Both the position numbers and the translations under genes were made by a program. Below are positions 10,025-21,660 of a DNA stretch of 64,000 nt, one piece after another. A model generated the notes under the pieces. That model saw nothing but the letters and a program-made list of their open reading frames with translations, did not search any database and was not told where the DNA came from. The first letter of the stretch is position 1. Every line of letters starts with the position of its first letter. Origin of the DNA: Diphasiastrum complanatum. Lineage: Eukaryota; Streptophyta; Lycopodiopsida; Lycopodiales; Lycopodiaceae. The stretch lies in contig CM055108.1 in NCBI GenBank assembly GCA_029204225.1, positions 49,362,996 through 49,426,995 on the forward strand. Reading direction: 5' to 3'.

Positions 10025-12020
10025 GATGAGGAAGTAAAACTTGTGATATGACTTTTCAAAATGTAATTTGTGACTCTCAAGAAACTAGATTTGAACACAT
10101 TCAACAATCTAGAAGGATCTACACAAGACAAATTTTGAATCATATCTCTTTTCAACCTAGTCAATTGGAAACTAATCTTTGCTTTGATCACTAAGACCAA
10201 AAAATCAGATCCAAACACCCCTATTGGACTCAACAAACACCAATTACTCTTTCTTTTGAGAGTTGGAATGGATTTGAAAAGATTTGACTCCTAGATTTTC
10301 CTTTTCTCTTGACTAGTTCACTCAACTTTTGATATTCTTGAACGAAAAATGGGTTTTGTTTCAAATACTTGAAAATCAAACTTAATCACTTCTTTTGGAC
10401 TCACTCTTGACCCAAATAATCTCACTCTTGAGATTTTGATTGAATTTGATTTGATTTGACAACAAATTAAACCACTAATTTTCACACAAAAAAAAATGAT
10501 CTACACTAGATCACATAAACTTGACATGTATACTTGATTCAAACACACAAAGATCAGATCCAATCACCCCTTTTTGAATCCTCTTGACCCAAAGAATCTC
10601 ACTCTTGAGATTTGGAATGGACATGAAATGGTTTGATAACAATCTATGTCAATAATTTTTCACTAAGCTTAAAAATTAGACATCTAGAGATTCACAAAGA
10701 TCCCAACCATGTATGAACACTCAAATATGGACTCCTCCTTGTTCTATACTCCCAATGGGATCACAACTTGACCCTCACCCTCTCATAAAGAAAGTTGAAT
10801 TAGAACTTATTTGAGTTTCATACATACAATGTCAAATTGTGCTCAAAAATTGAATTCATTCACCCCTATTGGACTCCACCAAGTACCAATGAATCTACCT
10901 CTTTAGAGTTGGAATGAAATTCAAATTTTCAAAAATGTGATACTTCTCTCTCACTAAGATATGTGCTTACAAAGAGCAAATGCCACTTAGCAAGATTTGA
11001 TCACAATGAAGAAGACAATTTTTCCACCAAAGTCAAGAAATGAGTTACTAGAACTTGCCCTCTACAAAGGAAGGAACTCTTAGGATTTTTGGATCAAACA
11101 CTACACATGTGACTCACACACCTCTATGAATCTCTTTCAAGCCAAACAAAACTCAACTCTTTGAGTAGGAGTGGAACAATGTGACTTAGATCTCAAAAAA
11201 TCACTTCTAGAACTCTCCAACAATGCTTATCACTTGTATTGGTAGATTTTGCCTTTATGAGTGTTTGTGCTCTAGAAATTCACTTAAGATTTCATTTGGA
11301 GGACTTATCCAAGTCTGACTTCTAGCACTTAGATGCTTCTAGTCTCAACCCTTTCACTCTTGAACACATCTAGAATGAAGATACAATGGATTTCAATCTC
11401 TCCCCTTGCAAATCACTCCTTAATCTATGGTTTTTGGCAATCTTTCACTCTCAACTTTAATGCACACCCAAAGCATCTGAGAATTAGCTTTAATGTACTG
11501 TAATAAAGATTCAAATCATCTATATGATTGATCTATACCAAGAACAAATCAAAGGAATAGAAACAATGCATTAGAAAGCTTGAAAAATGCACTAGATTGA
11601 CTAGTTTTGGGTGTATGAGGCATTAAATCCACCAAAACTGAATTTTATTGCTCAGAACAGGTTATGTACAACCTCACACGTGTGGGAAGTACACCTGAAG
11701 CCCACAAAAATATGTGGTACAAATATAATGATTCTATCTATCTATTCAAACTCGCTACCTCAAGATTAGCTAGTTTCCAAAAAACTTGCTAGTTTGGGTG
11801 TATGAGTAAGATATAGCATCAAACTGAAAAATATAGCTCCAAAACTGGTATTGTACGTCCTCACACATGTGAACAGTAACCCTGCATCCCACAACCAAGT
11901 TTGATGCACAAATATCAAGGCTAACTAACTCTTCAAACTCGCCCACTCAAGATTAGTGAGTTTTCTCAAAAAACTTGCCAATCTGGGTGTTGTTTAGATC
12001 AATGCTTTAATCTCTTGTAC
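10025..12020 (-). other. 2-kb untranslated leader of element 2
   Basis: No convincing frame. It contains several diverged copies of a block with the plus-strand words CCCCTATTGGACTC, CTCTTGACCCAAA and AATCTCACTCTTGAGATTT near 10215-10450, 10560-10620 and 10860-10920. It also contains two copies of a block with CTAGTTTGGGTGTATGAG and a following poly-context near 11600-11700 and 11790-11890. One CACACGTGTG lies at 11675-11684. Such a long leader before a single ORF is unusual for Copia elements. Confidence 0.7.
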
Positions 12021-12035
12021 TTGGCTCTGATACCA
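12021..12035 (-). promoter_or_regulatory. Primer-binding site of element 2
   Basis: Minus-strand TGGTATCAGAGCCAA, tRNA-Met type, flush with the LTR at 12036. Confidence 0.93.
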
Positions 12036-12899
12036 TGTGAAATTTCAGAGAAATAAATACCAAGAATGGATCTAGATCAGATCCTCAAGAGGTGTTGGAA
12101 GCTAGATTACATGATCTACTAATCAACCAATGATTAGATCTAGAATTAGATCAATTCCCCATCAAAAATCTAGCAAGAACAACAAGCAAATGATTAAACT
12201 TGAGACCTACTGCCTTCACACGTGTGAAGAACAGTACCTTTACGGACTTAAAGCAGAGAGTGAAGTACACAAGTGTTAGAAGGCAATAGAACCATAAAAT
12301 CACAACACAAATATGAGAATACTCAAGATATGCCTCCAAAATCAAGATCTTGCCTCATTGATTTCTCAAAGTGGATCCATCATGGATTAAATACAAAAAT
12401 CATCATACTCTCTCTCTAAGACACTTCCAGCACGTGTGAGACAGGTCATAGTGCTTATCCATATCCACTTTGGCTAAGATTCCATTAATTTGCCACATCA
12501 TCATTGGTGGCTAGTGTTGACCTTCTAGATTCCTACAAATTAGGAGATAGGTCCTACAATCTAGGAGATTTGACTTTTGACATGTATGAAAACTATATAC
12601 AATGGATCTGAACTTTCTATATGATATTTCACACGTGGGAGACCACTCCTACCCATGTGATATATCATTTTCTACCACTAGAATGGTGCCAAGTGTCATA
12701 ATACTACAAAACTAATTTTTGGCCAATTTAGCCACTAGTTTCCAAATTAAATGATATGTACAACCTTTATGATCTATCTAAATGACTTAGGAATAGATTT
12801 CACAGTGGGAACAGGTTCCACACATGTCTAATGATGATAGGTACAAGTCATTATGGTATTTACAAGATTTAACCAAGTTAGCTTTTGCCAATTTTAACA
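12036..12899 (-). repeat. Element 2 LTR (5' LTR in element sense)
   Basis: An 864-bp partner of 7239-8098. It carries CACACGTGTG at 12217-12226. One CACACGTG word of the left copy is reduced to CACAGTGG here by a 2-bp loss. Confidence 0.93.
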
Positions 12900-13133
12900 G
12901 AGGAAAATCGTCAGGTTATGGCATACTACGAATACCTGGACAGACAAGAGAGTCAAGCAAGCATGTCATATCCACCTTACAATTTGGGGGAGTCTAGGAC
13001 ATTGGGACCAATTGCGCCGATCTACGAGAATCCATTATATCAGCAAGATTTATCTTGGGATCCTCCGATGGAATGCATCAACTACCCAATTGTCAATGGA
13101 CAAGGGTATTCAGAGTGGCCACTAGGCCCTTAG
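12900..13133 (+). pseudogene. Gag-like zinc-knuckle gene, 3' end
   Basis: Last piece of the frame at 700-967 and 6048-7238. Removing element 2 and one GAGGA copy joins ...MILTVEE to NRQVMAYYEYLDRQ in one frame. It ends at a TAG at 13131-13133 after a Pro/Tyr-rich tail (PIYENPLYQQDLSWDPPMEC). I know no domain for this tail. Confidence 0.6.
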
Positions 13134-13197
13134 ATTTCGCTTGCGTATTGCCCCTTGGATAGTATGGAGTACTGAACTGATAAATAAAAAAAAAAAA

Positions 13198-13445
13198 ACA
13201 TTAGGCACTTGATTGTTCCGCTGATAAAATGGGTACCACAATCGCTCATAATCTCAATCGGACAACCAAATCGGACAATGATGTTGTTGTACAAAAAATT
13301 GGTGGTGCATTTTGCATCAACAACTCTCATAGCTCTTGCTTCAATCCATTTGGTCATATAGTCTATCACAATGATGATAAATCTAGCTTGAGTACCTTGT
13401 GCTACAGATTGTACATGGCCAACATAATCAAGTTCCCACTTGATT
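13198..13445 (-). pseudogene. Ty3/Gypsy integrase core fragment
   Basis: The minus-strand translation reads KWELDYVGHVQ, then FIIIVIDYMTKWIEARAMR, and RFGCPIEIMSDCGTHFI. This is the integrase catalytic core of plant Gypsy elements, with the first Asp in ELDYVG and the second in MSDCGTHF. Only about 80 codons remain; both ends are cut, and at 13446 the sequence switches to plus-strand Copia Pol. Confidence 0.8.
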
Positions 13446-14087
13446 ATAGAGGGAAAATACCATTTGAATTGTTGTATACAAAGAAGCCGAAAGTTGATCA
13501 TCTTTGGATCCATTTGTTTTATTCATACTCCCTTGAATGTAAGGACCAAAGAAACTCCCAACTCTATCAAAGGGATTATGGTAGGCTACTCTATATCAAT
13601 GAAAGCTTATAGAATTTTTGTGCTCTCTACTCACAAGATTGTGTTGAGTAGAGATGTGATTTTTCATAAAGAAAAGTTGCTTGAGGAAGCCAAGGGTGGT
13701 CAAGTTGACGTTGGATCCATGAAGCTACCAATTTCTCAAGAAAGTGGAGAGGGGCCAAGGCTTGAGGAGGAGATCTCTCAATTCTAGACTCCTAGAAGAT
13801 CTTCAAGGGAGATGACCGAGCCACTTAGGCTCACATATCTTGATAAGGGAATAGTATTTCTCATGCACTTTTGATGAGTCCTCTTGTGTGAAAGATGCAT
13901 TAGAATCAAAAGTTTGGCATGAGGCAATGTCTTTGGAGTTTGATGCTTTGATTTCAAATAATATTTGGGAGTTGGTTGATCTTCCACCTAAGAAAAAGGC
14001 AATTGGTTGCAAATGGGTGTTTAGAATCAAGTATAATAAAGATGGATCCATTAACAAGTATAAGACTAGGCTTTGTGCAAAAGAATC
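13446..14087 (+). pseudogene. Copia Pol fragment, integrase C-end to RT start
   Basis: Plus-strand pieces in shifting frames: PFELLYTKKPKVDHL, then KGIMVGYSISMKAYRIFVLS with VLSRDVIFH (the GKR-like end of Copia integrase), a Pro/Arg linker PRRSSREMTEPLRLTY, and the RT start ISNNIWELVDLPPKKKAIGC. Several frameshifts and stops break it. It ends abruptly at the LTR at 14088. Confidence 0.85.
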
Positions 14088-14664
14088 TGTTTGAAAAATT
14101 CAACTAGTTTAGTTGATCTATTTTGGCAATTTTGAGGCCAACATGAAATTTCAACTTAGAGATAGATTTATATTTGTCAATAAGGGCCTAAATAGTGTTT
14201 GTACTATTTTTGGCAAGTAGCTAAGGGGATGAGGTCAGATTGGGACCCATTCTAATTGGCTAGTTTACATACATTGCATCTAGACTAGAATTTCTAGGTT
14301 TCTTGATGAAGTACCAAGAAGTTACCATTTAGAGCAAGTTTAGGCCAATTGGCCAAATAAAATTTTGGAAGCTTGTCCATCTCTTTCATACTTCTCAACT
14401 TATCTTGATTTCTATTTTGTAGAATGTCAATTTTGTGATTGATCTTGCTTTCACATGTGTGAAGGCCAATAGGCTGTTCTTGTTGTACGGACATGGATAG
14501 TACCTTACTATACTTTTATGCTTATGATCAAATCTTAGTGATTTATGCAACTCTAGCATGCCAAAATTGATGATTTCTATCTTGTAGCTAAATCTAGATG
14601 TGCATCCAAAGTTGGTCAAGATCTTGGTAATCCATTAAGTATGTTTTGGATCTGATTTTTTACA
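14088..14664 (+). repeat. Copia LTR with adjoining primer site (5' LTR remnant)
   Basis: Starts TGTTTGAAAAATTCAACTAG, ends TTTTTTACA at 14664, and is followed at once by TGGTATCAAAG (14665-14675), a slightly decayed tRNA-Met primer site. Its ends resemble those of the minus-strand LTR at 19647-20296. No partner LTR or target duplication is visible. Confidence 0.7.
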
Positions 14665-15890
<1,226 letters not shown>

Positions 15891-16542
15891 TGTGAAAATT
15901 GTCAACATTTCCTAGCTAGTTTGACCTAAATTGGCAATTTTTGTACATAGTTTTGGATATAACCTTTCACACGTGTGAAAGAGGCCTAGATACTTTTATT
16001 TTAGTATATATTTCATATTGAAGAAGTACCAAACTTCAGGACCTTTGAAATGACACCAAAATCATGTTATTTGGACATATAGGCCAAAATTGGCTATTTT
16101 AGGCTACAAGTGTCCTAAAATTGGGTCCTAAGTTCTAGAGAGAGGAGAGAGTCTCATATCTCTCACCTATATTAGGCTAAAATTTTTGGAGAATAGGTTG
16201 GAGAAACTTATTGTATTGTTGAGAGAGATCAATAGATCATTGTCACAGTTTCTTCCACCATTGAGAGCATTGCTTTGTGTGTTGTCTTCAAGCTTTTGTG
16301 TATGATCTTAAGAGATTTCCAAAAGTGGTAGGCTGCTGTTGTAGGGCTGATATGCTGTTGTTTTTGGCTGCCATAAATACCTTTTATTAGTTTCTTTTGT
16401 CTCTTGAATGCTTTGTCAAGTTCATGTGTATCAAAGGTAGCATTAGGATGCTTTGCCATTTCTAGCTTTTGTAGCTTGTTGTGGAAAGATCTTAGCCAAG
16501 TATTTTGGGAGTTGGATCCATTCAAGATCCACTTTTTTCACA

Positions 16543-17592
16543 TGGTATCAGAGCTAGTTGGCTACTATTTCTAGTAAGGTTTCCATTTATGGTCCAGGTC
16601 TATTGAAGATCAAAGGCTCAGAAGAAGCTATTTGGATCAAATCATAACACCTAATCATTTGTTGATTGTGAGGCTTGTGCATATTCAATACTAACAATGT
16701 TCTGTTCAATGTATTATTGACAATCTCCACTTTTGTGGATGAACACTCTCCTTTGTGGATGAACACTCTCCTTAAAGTGGATGAACCTTCTCCTTAAGTG
16801 GATGACAAATACTCTTTGGGTGATTTTGTATTTCTCCAAAAGGCTGAGCAAAGCTCCCACTTGGACTAAAGATCCTCTTTTGGGTGAACAAATTGTCAAC
16901 AATCTTTTGCATAACTTTTGGTGTACTTTGTTGAGCATGTAAGTAACTCTGCTTGTGTAATTTGATTGAAGCATTTGCTGGAAGGTTTTAACCATTATGC
17001 AAATGTTTTTTGAGGTTCTTAACAGGTTGAGAAACATTCTCATGTGAAGTGATCTTAGATCTACATCTAAACACCAAGATTTAACAAGCTAGTGAAGCTA
17101 GTCTTGTGATTCACTAAGTGTAGTCATTCATTCACCTCTAAAGCTTGTATTTATCATTGCTAGAGTTTATAAACTTTTAGAAGTGTGGTTTACATGTGGT
17201 TTTATAGGTTGAATCAATATCTTAGTGTGTTGATCATATGTTGATCAAGTTTGTTCAATTCTAGGTATTCTTGGCAGCCTAGTCTTCTGTATTTTCTAAG
17301 AATGCAAGTAGCTCTTCACACCATATCTTGATTTGGTCACTTGATGGAAAGTTTGAGAGCTTAAGCAAGAGTGTGTTCAGGTTGGTTTGAGTTTGTAATC
17401 CATTCTTAGTGTGTGCAAAGTGTTGCATGTGTTTTAGTCTTCCTTTCTATGCTTGGAAACCAGCCATGTTCAAGATAGAAGTGTTTTAGGGTCCTAGATC
17501 TTCTGAGATCTCCTTATCCATCATTTGTTGAGAGGAAAGTGAGTTCTAGGTGCATTAGGATAGAGCCTAAAAGTTGAAGAATCATTATATTC
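16543..17592 (+). other. Copia leader with primer site and 21-bp repeats
   Basis: Primer site TGGTATCAGAGC at 16543-16554. A short tandem repeat of about 21 bp, GTGGATGAACACTCTCCTT and variants, occurs four times at 16735-16820. No frame supported. Confidence 0.7.
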
Positions 17593-19646
17593 ATGGCTTC
17601 CAATGGTGGGATCATGTTAGAAACTAATGATAGGTTGAGTTCATCAAACTACTCTAACTGGAAAGTGAGGATGGAGTCCTTACTTGAGTTGAATGAACTC
17701 ATGGACATAGTTGCAGGAATTGAAGAGAGACCAACCACAGTTCAAGAGCAACAAATGTTTGATAAGAAAGCTAAAAGGGCTCTTCATATCATTAAAATGA
17801 ATGTTACCAATGAACTTCTCAAGGAAGTTGGTAAAAGTCAAAGTGCAAGTGAGGCATGGAATGCCTTGAAGAAGCTCTTTGAATCAAATGGAGGTAATGG
17901 CAAAGAAAGAGCATGTTCTTGGTCTCCCTAAAAGTATTGTTGCAAATAATACATTTTGTGAACATTGTGCCTTGTCCAAATCTCATAGACTTGCTTATTT
18001 TAGATCTACTTCCAGATCTAAAGAATCTTTTCAGATTGTGCATTCGGATCTTCATTCTTTTAGTACAACTAGCAATGGTGGGGCAAAAATGTATGCAACT
18101 TTTATTAATGATTTTAGTAGGTATACTTGGGTCTATCTTCTTAAAACCAAGGATGAAGTGTTTGCTGCATTTGTCAAGTTTAAGAATGAAGTGGAAAATC
18201 AATTCAATACAAAGATCAAATGCTTGAGATCAGATAATAGAGGGGAATACACTTCCAATAAGTTCAAAGATTTTTGCATAGCACATGGGATTAAGAGAGA
18301 GTACTCTAGTCCTAGGACTCCACAACAGAATGGAGTGGCAGAAAGGAAGAATAGAACCCTTTGTGAATGTGCCAAGGCAATGAGACTACATGCTAATCTT
18401 GCTAAGTCCTATTGGAGGGAAGCTTTAGCATGTGCTAACTATCTTTGTAACAGGAGGACAAGTGTTTCTTTGAATGGTAAGAGTCCCTTTGAGGTCCTCT
18501 ATTGTAGGAGGCTGAGTGTCAAAAATTGTAGGATCTTTGGTTGTACTTGTTTTGTCAACATCACTCTTGATGATATAACTAAAGAAGATCCTTCATCAAA
18601 GAAGGGTGTGTTTGTTGGCTATAGTGAAGTAAGCAAGGCTTACAAAGTGTACATTCCTTCTACAAATAAAGTTGTCATAAGTAGGGATGTCATCTTTCAT
18701 GGAGAGAATGTTTCCAATGTTGATGATGATGTTGATGTGCCTAGTAATCATCATGATGTGCAAGATGTCTTGGATGAAGGTGGAGATGCCACTCCAAAGC
18801 AACCTTCAAGGAGGACTCAAAGGCAAAGGACTAAGCCATCAAGGCTAACCTATGATGAAAAAGGAGAGCAAGTGGTGGAGAACTCTAACTTTGCTTTTCT
18901 TACCTCTTTTGATGAACCAACTTGTGTAGGTGAAGCAATTCAAAAGGAGGAATGGATCCAAGCCATGGATCATGAGCATCAAGCACTTCATGAGCATCAA
19001 GCACTCATCAAGAACACCACTTGGAGGTTGGTGGAACTTCCAAAAGGCAAGAAGGCAATTGGGTGTAAGTGGATCTTCAAGATCAAGACAAAAGAAGATG
19101 GATCAATCAAAAGGTACAAGGCAAGATTGGTGGCAAAAGGCTATGCTCAAGAGTATGGCATTGACTATGATGAGACCTTTGCACCCGTGGCAAAGATAGT
19201 AACAATTCAAACCCTTATCTCTCTTGCAACTCTTTATGTTTGGGACATGTGGCTTTAAGAGAAAATCTACATGGAGCAACCCGAGGGCTATGTTTCACAT
19301 GATGAGCCTCATCATGTGTGTTTCCTACAAAAGAGCTAGTATGGGCTTAAGCAAGCACCAAGAAGTTGGTATGCTAAGCTCATTCCTTCTTACTCTCTCA
19401 AAACTTCATCATGAGTGAGTATGATCATTCTCTCTACTTCAGATTGAATGATAATGGTGACATCACTTTGCTTTTGATCTATGTTGATGACATAATCTTA
19501 AGTGGTGATAGTAATGAAGATATAGATGACATCAAGATGGCACTTAAAAGTAAGTTTGAGATACAAGATCTTGGTAAGTTTCACTATATCTTAGGAATAG
19601 AGATTGTTAGGACTTCTAATTCTACTTTCATTTGTCAAGAGAATTA
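17593..19646 (+). pseudogene. Copia Gag N-part fused to integrase-RT by deletion
   Basis: Gag starts at 17593 (MASNGGIMLETNDRL, then SNWKVRMESLL) and is normal to about residue 98 (KKLFES). At about 17886 it jumps to the end of the integrase zinc domain (CEHCALSKSHRLAY), with a change of frame. The integrase core follows: HSDLHSF, FINDFSRYTWVYLL, SDNRGEY (normally DNGGEY, so one catalytic-region residue is changed) and TPQQNGVAERKNRTL. RT starts with GCKWIFKIK and a stop follows VWDMWL at 19256. RT resumes in other frames with YVDDIILSGDS at about 19480. It ends at YVKD near 19650. Knuckle, protease and RNase H are absent. Confidence 0.88.
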
Positions 19647-20296
19647 TGTGAAAGATCGCAGATCCTTAAGATCCAATCTACTTGAATGATCTTTGGTTAG
19701 AAAGAGAAATACACTACCAATCTCACCAATGTAGAAAAATCACCATCTACACACAATTTGAGATGCAAACACTAATAGAACTTGATCAACCTTGAATGAA
19801 ATGATTATGTATAGTTTTTGTCCGTACAAAACCAGCAAGCTACTGTATTTCACACGTGTGGATACAAAAATAACAAATATAGATCATTCTACACATAGAA
19901 TTGCAAGCAATCACCAAGATAGTGCACCAATGGATAGTAGAACCCAAGAGAACCATGTATAAGCATGAAATGAGATGGAGAAGAGAGAAGATCACTCTCT
20001 CCACAAGTTACATCCTTTTATAGCAGATCCAAACCCTATTTGGCCACTTGGCTTTCCCACCAAAATGCTAACCCTACCAATTTTGGGTCTAGATTCAATG
20101 TACCCAACTTATTCAAATTGAATCTACTCAAACTCGCATTCTATCTTTCCCACACTTTCAAAAAGTGTTTATTCAAATGAAATTTAGACTAATGAACTTT
20201 GAAAAGTCAACCTCTAAGTCTAAAACAAGTTTTGGCCTCAATATCTCAAATATGGAAATATTGCAAAATGTGATGAAACTAGTTGAATCTTTCACA
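19647..20296 (-). repeat. Copia LTR (3' LTR, minus strand)
   Basis: About 650 bp, minus-strand TGTGAAAGATTCAACTAG...GATCTTTCACA. Flanked on the inside by a polypurine tract (minus GAAGAGGGAG, 20297-20306). CACACGTGTG at 19851-19860. It follows a minus-strand RNase H end at about 20357, so it is a 3' LTR. Confidence 0.75.
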
Positions 20297-20356
20297 CTCC
20301 CTCTTCAACTAGTTTTAGCATAGACTTTGATAATACTCCAAGTGAAGTCCTATGCT

Positions 20357-20545
20357 TCATGAACAAGTCTTTTCCCAATGCTTTGTGAAGATATCAGCTA
20401 CACATTCCCTTGAAGACACATGTTGAAGCTCCACCTCCTTTGCAATGAATCGCTCCCTCACAAAATGATATTGTATCTCAATATGCTTGCTCCTAGCATA
20501 GTTTTTGACAATAGAACTTTGATCCATCATAAGAATGATCTTCTT
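20357..20545 (-). pseudogene. Copia RNase H C-terminal end
   Basis: The minus-strand reading SKHIEIQYHFVRERFIAKEV, then VSSRECVADIFTKHWEK, is the usual end of a Copia polyprotein. Only this end survives; upstream sequence to about 20960 carries no recognisable RNase H. Confidence 0.8.
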
Positions 20546-20960
20546 CCTAAGAGTAGACCTTCTTTCAATGATCATGTAATGCTCAAAATAGAAATAACCA
20601 TAATTGATATAGAGAATAGTGTCCACTCGGGATGCTTCACTATTTCTTACATCAATTTTACATGTCAAAATGTGACTAGAACATGAAGAATCAAATAGAA
20701 TGTAAATGAAATGGTTCCACCATGCTTCCAAATCTGAACTCGCTGGAGAAATACAACAAACAAACAATAAATGTGCGTGATCAACTTTTGCTTGCATGTC
20801 TCATCCTTTTTTGTCCTTTGTTGCCTTGTATCCACCAAGATACTCCATGAATGAGCCTCCATCTTCATCTTGCCATAAGGTGCCACCAAGCTTTGATGAT
20901 TTGACCATGAATGAGTGACATAATGAGCCTCCAACAGCTAGATCTCCATCAGCAAAACCT
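20546..20960 (-). other. Unassigned internal remnant
   Basis: Minus-strand frames (for example GGSFMEYLGGYKATKDKKG) are open but unfamiliar. The minus-strand word CCATTTATGGTCC near 20990 also occurs in the Copia leader at about 16585, so part of this may be leader sequence left by an internal deletion. Confidence 0.35.
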
Positions 20961-21660
20961 GTGAAAGTACTGTACTTTAGGACCATAAATGGATCTACAA
21001 AAGATCCACAAGAGTGATTGGATGCTTGCTTAACAATCTATCAAAAAACTAGACACAAAAAAGTTGATCTAGATTGGCAATTTGACAAACAACAAGCATT
21101 AACAATCAAAAGCATTGATAAACATTGAAATCCGAGCCCACACGTGTGTAATACAGGCTGTAGTACGGCCTTCAACCTGAGAAACAAGTAGAAATTGATT
21201 TGGTTTCATTTGGATCACAAAAACTCAATGTACATAGTGAACTAGCTTGAGATTGCCAATGAGCTCCAAAAATTTTCTATCTTCTCACTATGGAGAGAGG
21301 GAATACATAGCAAATTCGACTTCCTTCTTGAAGTTAGGTGGATTTCCAGCATGTAATAAGGAAGTTAACTCACTCTCCTTGACCTAAAATGAAACCCTAG
21401 TCTATTTCCTAGAGTTATGCTTGGTAGGTAGCTAGTTGGTCAAATTTTCACCTTAAACTTAGGTGTAGGTCCTATAAAGTAGGGATGACCACCAAATAGA
21501 CATGACCAACTCTCTTGACTTGACCTAACCTACATTAGGATGGGTTTCCCATGTGGCATCATGGCCTCACATGTGTGGGACCCACTTGTGTACACAATTT
21601 ACACTATTCTACATGGTTTTTGATCAAGCTAGATTTGCCAATTTTTGGCAATTCTTCACA
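20961..21660 (-). repeat. Putative Copia-type LTR, minus strand
   Basis: In minus sense it starts TGTGAAGAATTGCC at 21660 and contains CACACGTGTG (21139-21148). The upstream word TTGTACACAAGTGGGTCCC and the general layout are like other Copia LTRs here. The right edge is soft, its sequence does not match the LTR at 19647-20296, and no primer site is intact, so this is tentative. Confidence 0.45.

Larger units (their letters stand above)
7239..12899 (-). mobile_element. Element 2: complete non-autonomous Copia-like element with a 602-codon ORF
   Basis: A complete 5661-bp insertion. The LTRs are 7239-8098 (860 bp) and 12036-12899 (864 bp), both TG...CA, with a perfect 5-bp target duplication GAGGA (7234-7238 and 12900-12904). 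Orientation is minus: the primer-binding site TGGTATCAGAGCCAA at 12021-12035 directly abuts the right LTR, and the polypurine tract GAGGAGGAG at 8099-8107 abuts the left LTR. The LTRs differ at about a dozen positions plus small indels (about 1.5%), so it is somewhat older than element 1. It encodes no protease, integrase or RT, only the ORF at 8216-10024 preceded by a 2-kb leader. Mobilisation must be in trans, presumably by related Copia elements with the same primer site. Confidence 0.95.
15891..19646 (+). mobile_element. Truncated Copia element (5' LTR, gag start, integrase, RT part)
   Basis: The 5' LTR is about 15891-16542 (TGTGAAAATTGTC...TTTTTTCACA) with CACACGTGTG at 15968-15977. A primer site TGGTATCAGAGC follows at 16543-16554, then a leader, Gag start, integrase and RT to about 19646. 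Gag residues after about 98 through the first half of integrase are deleted, and RNase H plus the 3' LTR are missing because a minus-strand LTR starts at 19647. A second piece of the same family, holding the missing gag-protease part, lies at 45672-46740. Confidence 0.85.

Noticed and set aside
16733-16820. CRISPR-like short direct repeats
   Set aside because: Units are contiguous with no spacers, in a plant retroelement leader.
17819-18202. 127-codon minus-strand frame opposite the integrase
   Set aside because: Shadow of the plus-strand Copia frame.
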